Below are positions 8,256 through 21,939 of a DNA stretch of 40,392 nt, one piece after another. The position numbers and the translations under genes are program-made. Position 1 is the stretch's first letter. Every line of letters starts with the position of its first letter. Origin of the DNA: an uncultured bacterium. Lineage in GTDB: Bacteria > Atribacterota > Atribacteria > Atribacterales > Caldatribacteriaceae. Below the pieces are notes generated by a model, which saw only the letters and a program-made list of their open reading frames with translations, did no database searches and was not told the origin of the DNA. The stretch is from positions 1 to 40,392 of the forward strand of contig CAKZPS010000046.1 of the NCBI GenBank assembly GCA_937139415.1, in the 5' to 3' direction.

Positions 8256-9704
8256 TTATTCTCCACTATTTAATTCCTTCAAGAGGAGATTTTTCGCCAA
8301 CTCGGGATCAGCCTGTCCTCTCGTTACTTTCATAACCTGACCAATGAGAAAATGTAAGGCCTTTTCTTTCCCACTCAAATAATCAGCCACGCTCTGCGGA
8401 TTTTTCTCAATAGTTTCGCGGACAATTTTTTCCAATTCTCTTTCGTTAGTAATAAAAGAGATTCCTTTGCGAGCAATGATTTCTTTAACTCTACCACCGG
8501 TTTTAAACATCTCTTCTAAGATTCCCTTAGCAATGGTACCACTAATTTCCCGTTTGTCCACTAATTTCAAGAGTTCTGCTAAATTGGAAGGAGAAATCTT
8601 GCTTTCGGTGATATTGATTTCCAATTCGTTAAGGTTCTTCAAAACCTCAGTGAGCATCCAATTACAAAGCATGCGGGGCTTATGGAACTCTTTGAGGCAT
8701 TCTTCAAAAAAATCAGCAACCTCTTTTTCCTGTACCAATACTCCTGCTTCTCCTTCAGGAAGTTCATATTCCACCATAAATCGCTCTTTCCTTTCCAACG
8801 GCAACTCAGGAATAGTTTTGGCTATTTCCTCAAGGTCCTTCGGCTCAATAGAAAAAGGGAGGAGATCAGGGTCGGGAAAATACCTATAGTCCTCGGCTTC
8901 TTCTTTCCCGCGTGCGGCAACCGTGATATCCCGAGTCTCATCCCAATGACGAGTTTCTTGGAGAATCGGCAATTCTTTCTCCAAAAGCGCTTTTTGGCGG
9001 TCAATCTCATACTGCAACGCCCGAAAAACTGAACGGAAAGAATTCATATTTTTTACTTCCACCTTCGTTCCTAAGGTCTCTACATCCCGAGAGACAGAAA
9101 CGTTGGCGTCACAACGGAGAGAGCCTTCTTCCATGTTGCCGTCACTTGCTCCAATATACCGGACAATACTCCGTAACATTATGAGATAATCACGAGCCTC
9201 TTCAGGAGAACGAAGGTCTGGCTCAGTGACAATCTCTACCAAGGGAATGCCGCAACGATTGAAATCGACTCCCGAAGAATTCCAAGGGAGTGATGGTCCT
9301 TCATGGATGAGTTTTCCCGCATCTTCTTCAACATGAACTCTTTTGATGCGCACCCTCTTTTTACTTCCTCCACTTACAAACTCAACTATGCCACGCACAC
9401 CGATGGGAAAATCGTATTGAGAAATCTGGTACCCCTTAGGAAGATCGGGATAGAAATAATTCTTTCGATGGAAGACCACTTGGGGAAGAATTTCGCAGCG
9501 TAGAGCTAAGGCAGTCCGAATGGCCAATTCTAAAACTCTGCGATTCAAAACCGGCAAAGCTCCAGGTAATCCCGTACATACCGGACAAATGAGAGTATTC
9601 GGTTCTTTGCCAATGTAATCAGTGCTGCATCGACAAAACATCTTTGCTTGGGTTAATAGTTGACAATGCACTTCAAGTCCGATGGTCACGTAAAAATCTT
9701 TCAT
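8256..9704 (-). CDS. gatB: Asp/Glu-tRNA amidotransferase subunit B (GatB)
   Basis: GatB is the kinase/amidase-cradle subunit of GatCAB. It activates the side chain of mischarged Glu-tRNA(Gln) or Asp-tRNA(Asn) with ATP and receives ammonia from GatA. The 482-residue product begins with [13 protein letters not shown]. It has a zinc-binding pair FCRC and CPVC near residues 23-43, the [12 protein letters not shown] core, and a C-terminal YqeY-like tail domain for tRNA binding. The frame extends upstream to 9794, but the true ATG is at 9704: it overlaps the gatA stop as ATGA, has AAAGGGG 8 bases before it, and the upstream residues match nothing. Adjacency to gatA and gatC confirms the assignment and implies that Gln-tRNA, Asn-tRNA or both are made indirectly. 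Confidence 0.96.
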   Translation of the reverse strand: MKDFYVTIGLEVHCQLLTQAKMFCRCSTDYIGKEPNTLICPVCTGLPGALPVLNRRVLELAIRTALALRCEILPQVVFHRKNYFYPDLPKGYQISQYDFPIGVRGIVEFVSGGSKKRVRIKRVHVEEDAGKLIHEGPSLPWNSSGVDFNRCGIPLVEIVTEPDLRSPEEARDYLIMLRSIVRYIGASDGNMEEGSLRCDANVSVSRDVETLGTKVEVKNMNSFRSVFRALQYEIDRQKALLEKELPILQETRHWDETRDITVAARGKEEAEDYRYFPDPDLLPFSIEPKDLEEIAKTIPELPLERKERFMVEYELPEGEAGVLVQEKEVADFFEECLKEFHKPRMLCNWMLTEVLKNLNELEINITESKISPSNLAELLKLVDKREISGTIAKGILEEMFKTGGRVKEIIARKGISFITNERELEKIVRETIEKNPQSVADYLSGKEKALHFLIGQVMKVTRGQADPELAKNLLLKELNSGE

Positions 9705-11191
9705 TGCTCGGACCCCTTTCGTGACTCGAGATGAGGAAGAGGAGAAGGGAGAGATAAGAGTTTCTCTATGAGAAGAGCTAATCCAAAAATCCATCCCTCT
9801 TCAAAAGGTTTACCAAGAATCTGTAATCCTATGGGGAGGTGATCGTGGTATCCACAATTGATGGAGATACCGGGAATACCCGCCATAGCAGAAGGAATGG
9901 TGAAAACATCTGCTAAATACATTTGGTAGGGATCCATGGTTCTTTCCCCTAAAAGGAAGGGGAAGCACGGAGATACGGGGGTAAGGAGAAGCTGACAAGT
10001 TTGGAAAGCTTCTTCAAAATCCTTACGTACCAAAGTTCTTACTTTCATTCCCTTCAGGTAATATTCGTCATAATATCCCGAACTCAGAGCATAGGTCCCC
10101 AGAATGATTCTCCGCTTGACCTCACGACCGAATCCGTTAGTACGGGTATGCGAATACATCTCCTGGAGGGTATCTCCCTCACTCCGCAAACCATAGAACA
10201 CACCATCGTAGCGAGCGAGATTCGAACTTGCCTCCGCAGGAGCAACGATATAATAGGCCTCAAGGGCACATTCGGTATGGGGGAGAGAGACCTCCACACA
10301 CTCAATGCCCCTCTTTCGCAGAAGATGGAAAACCTCCTCGATGCTTTTTACTATGGAACGGTCGACTCCGGAAGAGAAGTATTCCTTGGGGATACCCACT
10401 TTGATTCGGGTTATCTCTTCTTCGGGGGGAATTTCCCGACGCGAGAAAGGGGGATACGGGGCGCAGGTCGAATCCCGATCGTCACTCCCGCTTAAAACTT
10501 CAAACAGGGTAATACAGTCTTCTACCTTACGAGACATGGATCCAATTTGATCGAGGGAGGAGGCAAAACTCACTAAACCATAGCGTGAGACTCTCCCATA
10601 GGTAGGACGTAAACCGACCACACCACAGAAGGCCGCAGGCTGACGTACCGATCCACCGGTATCGGAGCCCAAAGCTAAAGGCGCTTCAAGTGCAGAAAGA
10701 GCAGCAGCCGATCCACCGCTCGATCCTCCGGGCACCCGCGCGAGATCCAAAGGGTTTCGGGTAGGACCGAAAGCGCTATTCTCGGTGGACGAACCCATGG
10801 CAAATTCGTCCATGTTCGTTTTTCCTATGATCAGCGCCCCGGCGGCCTTTAATCTCTCCATCACGGTAGCATCATAAGGGGCAATAAAGTTATGCAACAT
10901 CTTTGAACCACACGTAGTGGGTAAATCCTTCACGCAAATGTTGTCTTTAATGGCGATAGGGATACCCCATAAGGGTGGTAGCTCTCCCTGGGGTTTCTTT
11001 TCTTGAAGTTCTCGAGCTCTCTTCTCTACTCTTTCGGAGTCGAGAGAAAGAAAAGCATGAATCAGACCATCAACGCGCTCAATTCTCTCCAAAAACATTT
11101 TCACCAATTCTTCAACCGAGAACTCTCCCTTTTGCAACCTTCCATGGTAATCCTTAATGGTAAAATCCCGAAACGAAACCAAATCACCCAT
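9701..11191 (-). CDS. gatA: Asp/Glu-tRNA amidotransferase subunit A (GatA)
   Basis: This is the glutamine-hydrolysing subunit of GatCAB, an amidase-signature enzyme of 496 residues. The Ser-cisSer-Lys triad is visible as Lys82 in IPIAIKDN, a serine in [11 protein letters not shown] (about 157) and Ser181 in [12 protein letters not shown]. The strand with [17 protein letters not shown] follows, as in all GatA. ATG at 11191 is preceded by AGGAG at 8 bases and lies 2 bases after gatC. The 3' end overlaps gatB by 4 bases, so A and B are probably made in equal amounts by translational coupling. Confidence 0.96.
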   Translation of the reverse strand: MGDLVSFRDFTIKDYHGRLQKGEFSVEELVKMFLERIERVDGLIHAFLSLDSERVEKRARELQEKKPQGELPPLWGIPIAIKDNICVKDLPTTCGSKMLHNFIAPYDATVMERLKAAGALIIGKTNMDEFAMGSSTENSAFGPTRNPLDLARVPGGSSGGSAAALSALEAPLALGSDTGGSVRQPAAFCGVVGLRPTYGRVSRYGLVSFASSLDQIGSMSRKVEDCITLFEVLSGSDDRDSTCAPYPPFSRREIPPEEEITRIKVGIPKEYFSSGVDRSIVKSIEEVFHLLRKRGIECVEVSLPHTECALEAYYIVAPAEASSNLARYDGVFYGLRSEGDTLQEMYSHTRTNGFGREVKRRIILGTYALSSGYYDEYYLKGMKVRTLVRKDFEEAFQTCQLLLTPVSPCFPFLLGERTMDPYQMYLADVFTIPSAMAGIPGISINCGYHDHLPIGLQILGKPFEEGWIFGLALLIEKLLSLPSPLPHLESRKGSEQ

Positions 11192-11193
11192 CT

Positions 11194-11499
11194 CTATTTC
11201 TCCTCTTTCTCGACAACCTTAGGAACGATGAAATAACGGGCAATAACTTGCGGCGCATACTGAAAGATGGACTCTTTTTCCTGCCATTCAAGAACCTCGT
11301 CACCGTGGGTAGGAGGCTGGCTCCAAGAGATGTGAGACGTTGGCGACACCTCTTCAAGGTTCAATCGATCTAACTTTTCGAAATGGGCAATGATGCCATT
11401 AACATCCTGTAAGAATTGGAGGAGCTCTCTCTCCTCAAAGTGGAGTTTCGCCAATTGAGCCACTTTTTTCATTTCTTCAAGCGAAAGCTTTTTACTCAC
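11194..11499 (-). CDS. gatC: Asp/Glu-tRNA amidotransferase subunit C (GatC)
   Basis: The 101-residue protein belongs to the GatC family. GatC wraps around GatA and GatB and stabilises the complex. The family pattern is clear: an N-terminal EEMKKVAQLAKLHFEERE helix, then FLQDVNGIIAHFEKLDRLNLEEVSPTSH. Near the C-terminus GDEVLEW is followed by hydrophobic YFIVPKVVE, the usual terminal strand. It starts with GTG at 11499, 6 bases after a GGGG run at the end of the ligA intergenic gap, and is 2 bases from gatA. The order gatC-gatA-gatB is the common bacterial one. Confidence 0.95.
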   Translation of the reverse strand: MSKKLSLEEMKKVAQLAKLHFEERELLQFLQDVNGIIAHFEKLDRLNLEEVSPTSHISWSQPPTHGDEVLEWQEKESIFQYAPQVIARYFIVPKVVEKEEK

Positions 11500-11512
11500 T
11501 CACAACCCCCCT

Positions 11513-14837
<3,325 letters not shown>

Positions 14838-14855
14838 GGTAATCTCCTAAATTTT

Positions 14856-16391
14856 TTATTCCCATTCGATAGTAGCGGGAGGTTTAGAAGTAATATCGAA
14901 CACCATACGCCCAATACCTGCTACCTCATTCACGACTCGACGGGCAATGATATCCAAGGTTTCATAAGAAAGCCGGGCCCAATCGGCAGTCATTCCATCC
15001 TCACTAATGACTGCTCGAAGAACACCCACGTACTTATAGGTCCTCTCATCCCCCATAACCCCTACACTCCGCACCGGCACTAACACTCCGAAGGATTGCC
15101 AAAGTTTCTTGTAAATAGGGGACTTACGAAGTTCTTGATCAATAATATAATCCATGTCTCGCAAAATCTCTAATCGGTCTTCGGTAACTTCGCCAATAAT
15201 ACGCACTGCTAAACCCGGACCGGGGAAGGGCTGACGCCATACAATTTCTTCAGGTACCCCCAATTCAAGGGCTAACTTCCTTACTTCATCTTTGAACAGA
15301 AATTTCAAAGGTTCCATGAGGGCGAGCTTCATGTGTTCCGGAAGCCCACCTACATTGTGATGGGTTTTAATTCGTGCCGAAGGGCCCCAGACTGATACAC
15401 TCTCTATGACATCGGGATATGTGGTACCCTGCAAAAGGTAACGTACCTCTCCCAATCTCTTTGCTTCTTCTTCAAAAACCTCTACAAAAACACGTCCAAT
15501 GATTTTTCTTTTCTCTTCAGGATCCAAAACACTCTGCAAAGCGGTGAGGAAACGCTCTCTCGCGTCAACGTATATAATTCGCTCTTTGCCAAGCAGTGCC
15601 CGCATATTGGAAAGAACCTGATCTGCTTCACCTTTTCGCAAAAGACCGTTATTGACAAAAATGCAATTCAGTTTATCGCCAATAGCTCGGTAAGTGAGCA
15701 CCGCTGCGGTAACAGAATCCACTCCTCCGCTTAAGGCACAAACCGCCTCTCCAGACTGGACTTCATTGCGGATCCACTGGATTTGTTGTTTCAAAATAGA
15801 TTCAGGAGTCCATTGAGCACTGCACCCACAAATGCTAAACACAAAGTTTGCCAATATCTCCTTCCCCAACGGCGTATGTGACACTTCAGGATGAAATTGA
15901 ATCCCCCATATTCTCCCCTTTTTATCTCGAATGGCAGCATACTCGCAGGTATCGGTTCGAGCCAGGCAAACGAAATCTTCGGGTAACTCTTTGACACTAT
16001 CGCCATGGCTCATCCAGCATACCATTTCACTTCCCAGATTCTCGAAGAGACCCTTTTTTTCGTGAATGTATAAAAGCGATTTGCCATATTCTCGGCTCTG
16101 CGAGCGAACTACTTTACCTCCCAAAGTATCTACAAGAAGCTGCATACCATAGCATATCCCGAGAATGGGTTTATTAATGGCGAACACCTCTTGAACCAGA
16201 CGAGGCGCATGGTCATCGGTAACACTATAAGGACTTCCAGAAATAATGATCCCTTTAATTTCGGAATCATGGATATCGTAATTGACTAAATGATAAGGCC
16301 ATATCTCACAATACACTTGGAGTTCACGTATCCGACGCGCAATGAGTTGAGTATATTGAGAGCCGTAATCGAGAACGATGATCTTGTCCAT
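14856..16391 (-). CDS. guaA: GMP synthase, glutamine-hydrolysing (GuaA)
   Basis: GuaA converts XMP to GMP with ATP and glutamine-derived ammonia. At 511 residues it is a full two-domain enzyme. The class I glutamine amidotransferase domain has Cys80 in GICYGMQLL, MSHGDSV and the catalytic His/Glu in FHPEV. The ATP-pyrophosphatase domain has ALSGGVDS and VFVEVFEEEAK. The dimerisation domain has RQPFPGPGLAVRIIGEV and ends in DITSKPPATIEWE, the universal GuaA C-terminus. The ATG is 3 bases from the guaB3 stop, with a modest GGGAAG sequence as ribosome-binding site. It works directly after the IMP dehydrogenase-like protein encoded before it. Confidence 0.97.
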   Translation of the reverse strand: MDKIIVLDYGSQYTQLIARRIRELQVYCEIWPYHLVNYDIHDSEIKGIIISGSPYSVTDDHAPRLVQEVFAINKPILGICYGMQLLVDTLGGKVVRSQSREYGKSLLYIHEKKGLFENLGSEMVCWMSHGDSVKELPEDFVCLARTDTCEYAAIRDKKGRIWGIQFHPEVSHTPLGKEILANFVFSICGCSAQWTPESILKQQIQWIRNEVQSGEAVCALSGGVDSVTAAVLTYRAIGDKLNCIFVNNGLLRKGEADQVLSNMRALLGKERIIYVDARERFLTALQSVLDPEEKRKIIGRVFVEVFEEEAKRLGEVRYLLQGTTYPDVIESVSVWGPSARIKTHHNVGGLPEHMKLALMEPLKFLFKDEVRKLALELGVPEEIVWRQPFPGPGLAVRIIGEVTEDRLEILRDMDYIIDQELRKSPIYKKLWQSFGVLVPVRSVGVMGDERTYKYVGVLRAVISEDGMTADWARLSYETLDIIARRVVNEVAGIGRMVFDITSKPPATIEWE

Positions 16392-16394
16392 GTT

Positions 16395-17558
16395 CTATCT
16401 TCCCATTCCTACTCCCTGTACTTTTTGCCAAAACTTACCTTCATTCCAGATGCTGGGAGAAATAGCAATTTCTACCATGTGCATTTCTTTGATATTCCTT
16501 ACTCCTAAGGACCCCATAGAAGTCCGCAAGGCACCCACAAAATTCATCGTTCCATCGGTAAGGTGGCTCGGACCAAAGAGAACTTCCTTGAGTGTCCCCT
16601 TCACCCCGACTTTGACCAGAGTTCCTCGAGGAAGATTGGGATCAGGAGTAGCCATTCCCCAGTGATGCCCTCTCCCCGGTGCCTCTTCAGCGCAAGCCAA
16701 AGGGGCCCCCATCATCACTGCATCTGCTCCACTCGCTATGGCTTTTGCCACATCTCCACCAACGCGCATGCCTCCATCGGTGATCACTGCCACATATCGA
16801 CCTGTAGTTTTCCAGTATTCATCTCGAGCTTGGGCAACATCAACGGTAGCAGTAACCTGCGGTACACCAATACCTAAAACTGCTCGGGTAGTGCATGCTG
16901 CTCCTGGACCTATCCCTACCAGAATTCCCGAGGCACCAATTTTCATCAATTCCAAAGCTGCACCATAAGTGGCACAATTACCAATGATCACTGGAACCCC
17001 TGCGTTTTTACAGAATGCTTCAAGGTCAAGCTCTCGAGTGGTAGAAGAATAGTATCGTAGTGTGGTAACCGTAGATTGAATAACAAAAACATCGATTCCT
17101 GCCTCTAAGGCCACTCTCCCTAAACTCTCCACCTTAGGGGGAGTTACTGAACCAGCAGCGAAAACACCCCGCGCTTTAATTTCTTGTATCCTCTTTGCGA
17201 CTAATTCCTCCTTAATCGGTTCTCCATAAACCTTTTGCAAAAACGAGGCCACGTTTTCCTTCGGTTGGGCAATGAGTTCGGCAATGACAGGATAGGGGTT
17301 TTCGTATCGAGTAAATAAGCCCTCTAAATTGAGCACCCCTAAACCACCGAGTAAACCAAGCTCTTGCGCCATCTTCGTATCGATCACCCCATCCATTGCC
17401 GATCCTAATATCGGTATCTCGAGATGAAAGTCCCCTATACAAGTTGATATATCCACATCCCTGGGATCAATGGTCACATCGCTCGGTATGAGGGAAACGT
17501 CGTCAAAGCCGAAGGCCATTCGGGCCAAGCGGCCTTTACCTATAAACCAACTCTCCAT
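16395..17558 (-). CDS. guaB3: GuaB3-type IMP dehydrogenase
   Basis: The 387-residue TIM-barrel protein belongs to the IMPDH/GMPR superfamily but has no CBS pair between strands. Its opening (IGKGRLARMAFGFDDVSLIPS), the LGGLGVLNLEGLFTRYENP segment, and the late APGRGHHWGMATPDPNLPRG and EVLFGPSHLTDGTMNFVGAL motifs are those of the GuaB3 group known from actinobacteria and cyanobacteria. The loop GIGPGAACTTR keeps the catalytic cysteine (Cys222), which some actinobacterial members lack, so IMP to XMP oxidation is plausible. It is first in an operon with guaA and purA, which supports that role. I place the start at the ATG at 17558 (AGGTG 6 bases upstream). Whether a classical guaB also exists in this genome cannot be seen here. 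Confidence 0.88.
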   Translation of the reverse strand: MESWFIGKGRLARMAFGFDDVSLIPSDVTIDPRDVDISTCIGDFHLEIPILGSAMDGVIDTKMAQELGLLGGLGVLNLEGLFTRYENPYPVIAELIAQPKENVASFLQKVYGEPIKEELVAKRIQEIKARGVFAAGSVTPPKVESLGRVALEAGIDVFVIQSTVTTLRYYSSTTRELDLEAFCKNAGVPVIIGNCATYGAALELMKIGASGILVGIGPGAACTTRAVLGIGVPQVTATVDVAQARDEYWKTTGRYVAVITDGGMRVGGDVAKAIASGADAVMMGAPLACAEEAPGRGHHWGMATPDPNLPRGTLVKVGVKGTLKEVLFGPSHLTDGTMNFVGALRTSMGSLGVRNIKEMHMVEIAISPSIWNEGKFWQKVQGVGMGR

Positions 17559-17591
17559 CCTACTCACCTTTCAGCCAAAGAATTTCTTAGA

Positions 17592-17620
17592 ATTATACTA
17601 TGCTGCCTATCGAATCTCAA
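17592..17620 (-). promoter_or_regulatory. Promoter of the guaB3 operon
   Basis: On the minus strand a -35 TTGAGA (17615-17620) and a perfect -10 TATAAT (17592-17597) are 17 bases apart. Initiation near 17585 gives a leader of about 27 bases before the guaB3 ATG. That is too short for a purine riboswitch. This promoter probably drives guaB3 through the TPR gene (about 13.6 kb), since no internal gap exceeds 18 bases. Confidence 0.8.
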
Positions 17621-17630
17621 ACTCGATTAG

Positions 17631-19269
<1,639 letters not shown>

Positions 19270-19312
19270 CTATCCTCAAAGTGATAAATTACCTCTTGAA
19301 ACACGATTTTAA

Positions 19313-19342
19313 ATCATAACATAAAGCCGCATGATAAATCAA
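19313..19342 (-). promoter_or_regulatory. Probable groEL promoter
   Basis: On the minus strand TTGATT (19337-19342) and TATGAT (19313-19318) are 18 bases apart in the 100-base gap between tsaD and groEL. The expected start near 19306 would leave a leader of about 55 bases. The elements are moderate matches, and no CIRCE-type inverted repeat is present, so HrcA control is not supported by sequence. Confidence 0.55.
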
Positions 19343-19351
19343 ACCACTCGG

Positions 19352-20359
19352 TCATAAAGAGAAATGTGGATCGGGTTCCACATGGAGAGAATCGCGACGT
19401 CCTTGGAGAAAATGGAATAAACCACAAATAGCGATCATGGCCGCATTATCAGTGCACAGAGATGGAGAAGGGAAAAATACCTGAAAGCCCCTTTGCTCTC
19501 CTCCTTCTTTCATTTTCTTTCTCAGACATCGATTCGCCGCTACCCCACCCCCCAGAACAACACGACGATATCCGGTGATCTTTAAAGCGGTAATTGTTTT
19601 TTTGAGGAGAATGCGTACCACGCTTTCTTGAAAAGAAGCAACAAGATCAACAATGCTCTGAAAGTTCTGTTTTTCCTCTTTGGAAAATCGAGAAAAAGTG
19701 CGCACGACTGCAGTTTTCAATCCGCTAAAACTGAAATCGAGAGTATCTTCGGTCTCTAATCCCCCGACAAAGAAAAATCGCTGTGGATTTCCCTGTTCAC
19801 TCAAGCGATCAATGATTGCCCCTCCTGGATACCCCAAGCCTAAAAACTTTGCCACCTTGTCGTATGCTTCACCGGCGGCATCGTCTCTTGTTCCTCCAAG
19901 AACTTGGTACCTACCCCACTCTGCAACATCTACGAGTTCGGTGTGTCCCCCCGAAACAATCAAAGCGATAAAAGGTGGTTCTAATGTTGGGTAGTCCAAA
20001 CGAATAGCAAAAAGGTGTCCTTCTAAATGATTCACTCCCAATAATGGCTTGGATTTAGCCAGGGCGAGGGTCTTAGCAAAACACATCCCCATGAGGAGTG
20101 ACCCTAAAAGTCCTGGACCTCGGGTAACCGTTATAAGATCAATCGCATCCAAGGTTATTTGAGCGCCGGAAAGAGCACTGTGCAGAACAAAGGGGAGAAG
20201 TTCCAAATGTTTTCGTGAGGCTACCTCAGGAACCACCCCCCCAAACTGGCGATGAATATCAACCTGACTAGAAACCACGTTGGCAAGAATCTTGCCCGTT
20301 CCGTCAACAAGCGCAATACAACTATCATCGCAGCTTGTTTCTATACCTAAAACTAACAC
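19352..20359 (-). CDS. tsaD: tRNA t6A threonylcarbamoyltransferase TsaD
   Basis: TsaD transfers the threonylcarbamoyl group to adenosine 37 of ANN-decoding tRNAs, in complex with TsaB and TsaE. The protein opens with VLGIETSCDDS. The metal ligands are His111 and His115 in NHLEGH. VSGGHTEL, GEAYDKVAKFLGLGYPGG, FSFSGLKTAV and GGGVAANRCLR all match the ASKHA-fold family. The frame is open far upstream, but that part is the rimI gene read in another frame. GTG at 20359 overlaps the rimI stop, is preceded by AAAGGGG, and yields 335 residues, the family norm. TsaB, TsaE and RimI are encoded immediately before it. Confidence 0.95.
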   Translation of the reverse strand: MLVLGIETSCDDSCIALVDGTGKILANVVSSQVDIHRQFGGVVPEVASRKHLELLPFVLHSALSGAQITLDAIDLITVTRGPGLLGSLLMGMCFAKTLALAKSKPLLGVNHLEGHLFAIRLDYPTLEPPFIALIVSGGHTELVDVAEWGRYQVLGGTRDDAAGEAYDKVAKFLGLGYPGGAIIDRLSEQGNPQRFFFVGGLETEDTLDFSFSGLKTAVVRTFSRFSKEEKQNFQSIVDLVASFQESVVRILLKKTITALKITGYRRVVLGGGVAANRCLRKKMKEGGEQRGFQVFFPSPSLCTDNAAMIAICGLFHFLQGRRDSLHVEPDPHFSL

Positions 20360-20856
20360 CCACCCATACCCCTTTCTCGTAAATCCTTCTTCATCACTAT
20401 GGCATCTTCGCCATCGGTGTAGTATCCTCTCCGTCTTCCCACCGCTCGAAATCCTAACTTTCGGTACAGGTGTTGGGCCACAAAATTGGACACTCGAACC
20501 TCGAGGAGAACCTCTTTGCACCCCTGCGAGAGAGCATAACTCAAGGCGTAGGTGAAGAGTTTTTCGCCGAACCCCTTGCGACGGTAAGCTGGATGTATAG
20601 CAAAAGTGGTGATATGAGCCTCTTCCCATACGATCCACATTCCTATGTATCCGATGACTTTTCCCTGCCATAGAGCTACGAAGTATGTTGCCATACGATT
20701 GGAAAGCTCGCTCAAAAAGAGCGAATAGGACCAAGGCTGGGGAAAAGACTTTCGCTCAATAGCAATAATGAAAGGAATATGTTGACTGCGCATCTTCACA
20801 ATTTCGAACTCGTTTTCTCCAAGCGATTCTTCACGTTTCAAAGAGTTTCGAACCAT
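20353..20856 (-). CDS. rimI: RimI-type N-acetyltransferase
   Basis: This is a GNAT-fold acetyltransferase of the RimI type, the family that acetylates the N-terminal alanine of ribosomal protein S18. The acetyl-CoA pyrophosphate loop is visible as RRKGFGEKLF, preceded by ITTFAIHPAYR. IERKSFPQPWS near the N-terminus and LEVRVSNFVAQHLYRKLGF with RRRGYYTDGEDAIVMKKDL near the end are typical. Lying between tsaB and tsaD is a common bacterial order. The open frame extends to 20907, inside tsaB. I choose the ATG at 20856, but no strong ribosome-binding site precedes it and the real start may be a few codons further in. It overlaps tsaB by 26 bases. Confidence 0.85.
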   Translation of the reverse strand: MVRNSLKREESLGENEFEIVKMRSQHIPFIIAIERKSFPQPWSYSLFLSELSNRMATYFVALWQGKVIGYIGMWIVWEEAHITTFAIHPAYRRKGFGEKLFTYALSYALSQGCKEVLLEVRVSNFVAQHLYRKLGFRAVGRRRGYYTDGEDAIVMKKDLRERGMGGC

Positions 20857-21502
20857 AAAAAGGCACCAACCGAAAGAGATCCTCCCACTCAAGGGAGAGA
20901 GAATCACGACGGAGAAAGTATAATCCTGCTAAATGACGGGCTTCAGGAAGAGCATGCGAGGGGTGAGCACAGGCAAAACCTTGGCTTGTGAAATACTCTT
21001 TTAACTCTTTCCACGGGGTAACGAAGAGAATTCTCCTTTGAGAAAGAGTCCGGAAAAGCTCTTCGCAAGAACCCACATGAATATGGTAAGGAACATTGAA
21101 GGAAGAGAAATTCGGTGGTAAGGTCATCCAAAATAATTCCTGCTTTTTATGGAGAATAACCGGAACTAAGAACTCGTAATGGACCGCCTCTTGTTCAGGT
21201 ACACTCTTTGCCAGAACCTCCAAAGTAGAAAAGCCGTATAAGGGCTTTTCCCATGCATAAGCTATTCCCTTCCCAATGATACTGGCAATCTTCACCCCGG
21301 TAAAGAACCCCGGACCTAAGCCGACAACCACCGCTTCAAGATGGGAATGGAAATGGAATTCTCTGAGGAGAACTTCTAAATATTGGAAAATAGATTGAGA
21401 ATGACCCATTTTCGTATAATGGGTAACCTGAAAGAGTACTTTTTGTTCTTCAAAGAGCCCCATACTCAGCCAGGGAGTACTGCTCTCCAAAGCCAAAATC
21501 AT
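20831..21502 (-). CDS. tsaB: t6A synthesis protein TsaB
   Basis: TsaB is the non-catalytic partner that dimerises with TsaD in the threonylcarbamoyl transferase complex. The N-terminal MILALESSTPWLSMGLF strand and the GPGFFTGVKIASIIGKGIAYA motif are diagnostic of this ASKHA-fold family; the latter corresponds to the usual GPGSFTGLRIG. The C-terminal half is divergent and has EARHLAGLYF. The ATG at 21502 overlaps the tsaE stop as ATGA and gives 223 residues. Another ATG at 21511 has a ribosome-binding sequence too close to use well. Confidence 0.9.
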   Translation of the reverse strand: MILALESSTPWLSMGLFEEQKVLFQVTHYTKMGHSQSIFQYLEVLLREFHFHSHLEAVVVGLGPGFFTGVKIASIIGKGIAYAWEKPLYGFSTLEVLAKSVPEQEAVHYEFLVPVILHKKQELFWMTLPPNFSSFNVPYHIHVGSCEELFRTLSQRRILFVTPWKELKEYFTSQGFACAHPSHALPEARHLAGLYFLRRDSLSLEWEDLFRLVPFYGSKLFET

Positions 21503-21939
21503 TCCGACCATCGCTCCACGGTAATTTTGCGTTCTTTCTCTCCCCCAATGAGGATGGAAACGAACAGAAAGGGAGGAGGAAATAGGGAAAGGAACTTATC
21601 TCCCCACTCGACGGCGACAATACCTTCTCTTTCCACATACTCAAAAAATTGGAGGTCAATAACTTCACTCCAGTTTTCCAATCGGTAAAAATCCATATGA
21701 TACAAAGGAACAGTACCACAAGTGTACTCATTGATTAAGTTGAAGGTTGGACTTCTCACCTCTTGAGGATTGATACGGAGAGCTTTGGCAATTCCCTTTA
21801 CCATTACGGTTTTCCCTGCTCCTAAGCCTCCTTCGAGTAAAACGAGACCCTTGGGAAAGAGGAGCCTTGCCAACTCTTCCCCGACCTCTTCCGTCTCTTC
21901 TTCAGCACAGCTCTCTCGTTGCAACACGATCTCTCTCAT
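21499..21939 (-). CDS. tsaE: t6A synthesis ATPase TsaE
   Basis: TsaE is the P-loop ATPase that drives turnover of the TsaB-TsaD complex. The 146-residue product has Walker A EGGLGAGKT (Lys43), SPTFNLINEY, HMDFYRL and AVEWGDKF, the four blocks that define the family. The start at 21939 overlaps the 3' end of alr by 38 bases; the ribosome-binding site is weak, so translation may depend on coupling. The tsaE-tsaB-rimI-tsaD order makes a t6A block. TsaC/Sua5, which makes the threonylcarbamoyl-AMP, is not in the window. Confidence 0.93.
   Translation of the reverse strand: MREIVLQRESCAEEETEEVGEELARLLFPKGLVLLEGGLGAGKTVMVKGIAKALRINPQEVRSPTFNLINEYTCGTVPLYHMDFYRLENWSEVIDLQFFEYVEREGIVAVEWGDKFLSLFPPPFLFVSILIGGEKERKITVERWSE

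Noticed and set aside
17559-17592. Purine or other riboswitch before guaB3
   Set aside because: The predicted leader is only about 27 bases, too short for a known riboswitch.
20360-20734. Long N-terminal extension of TsaD
   Set aside because: It is the rimI gene read in another frame; TsaD begins at the GTG at 20359.
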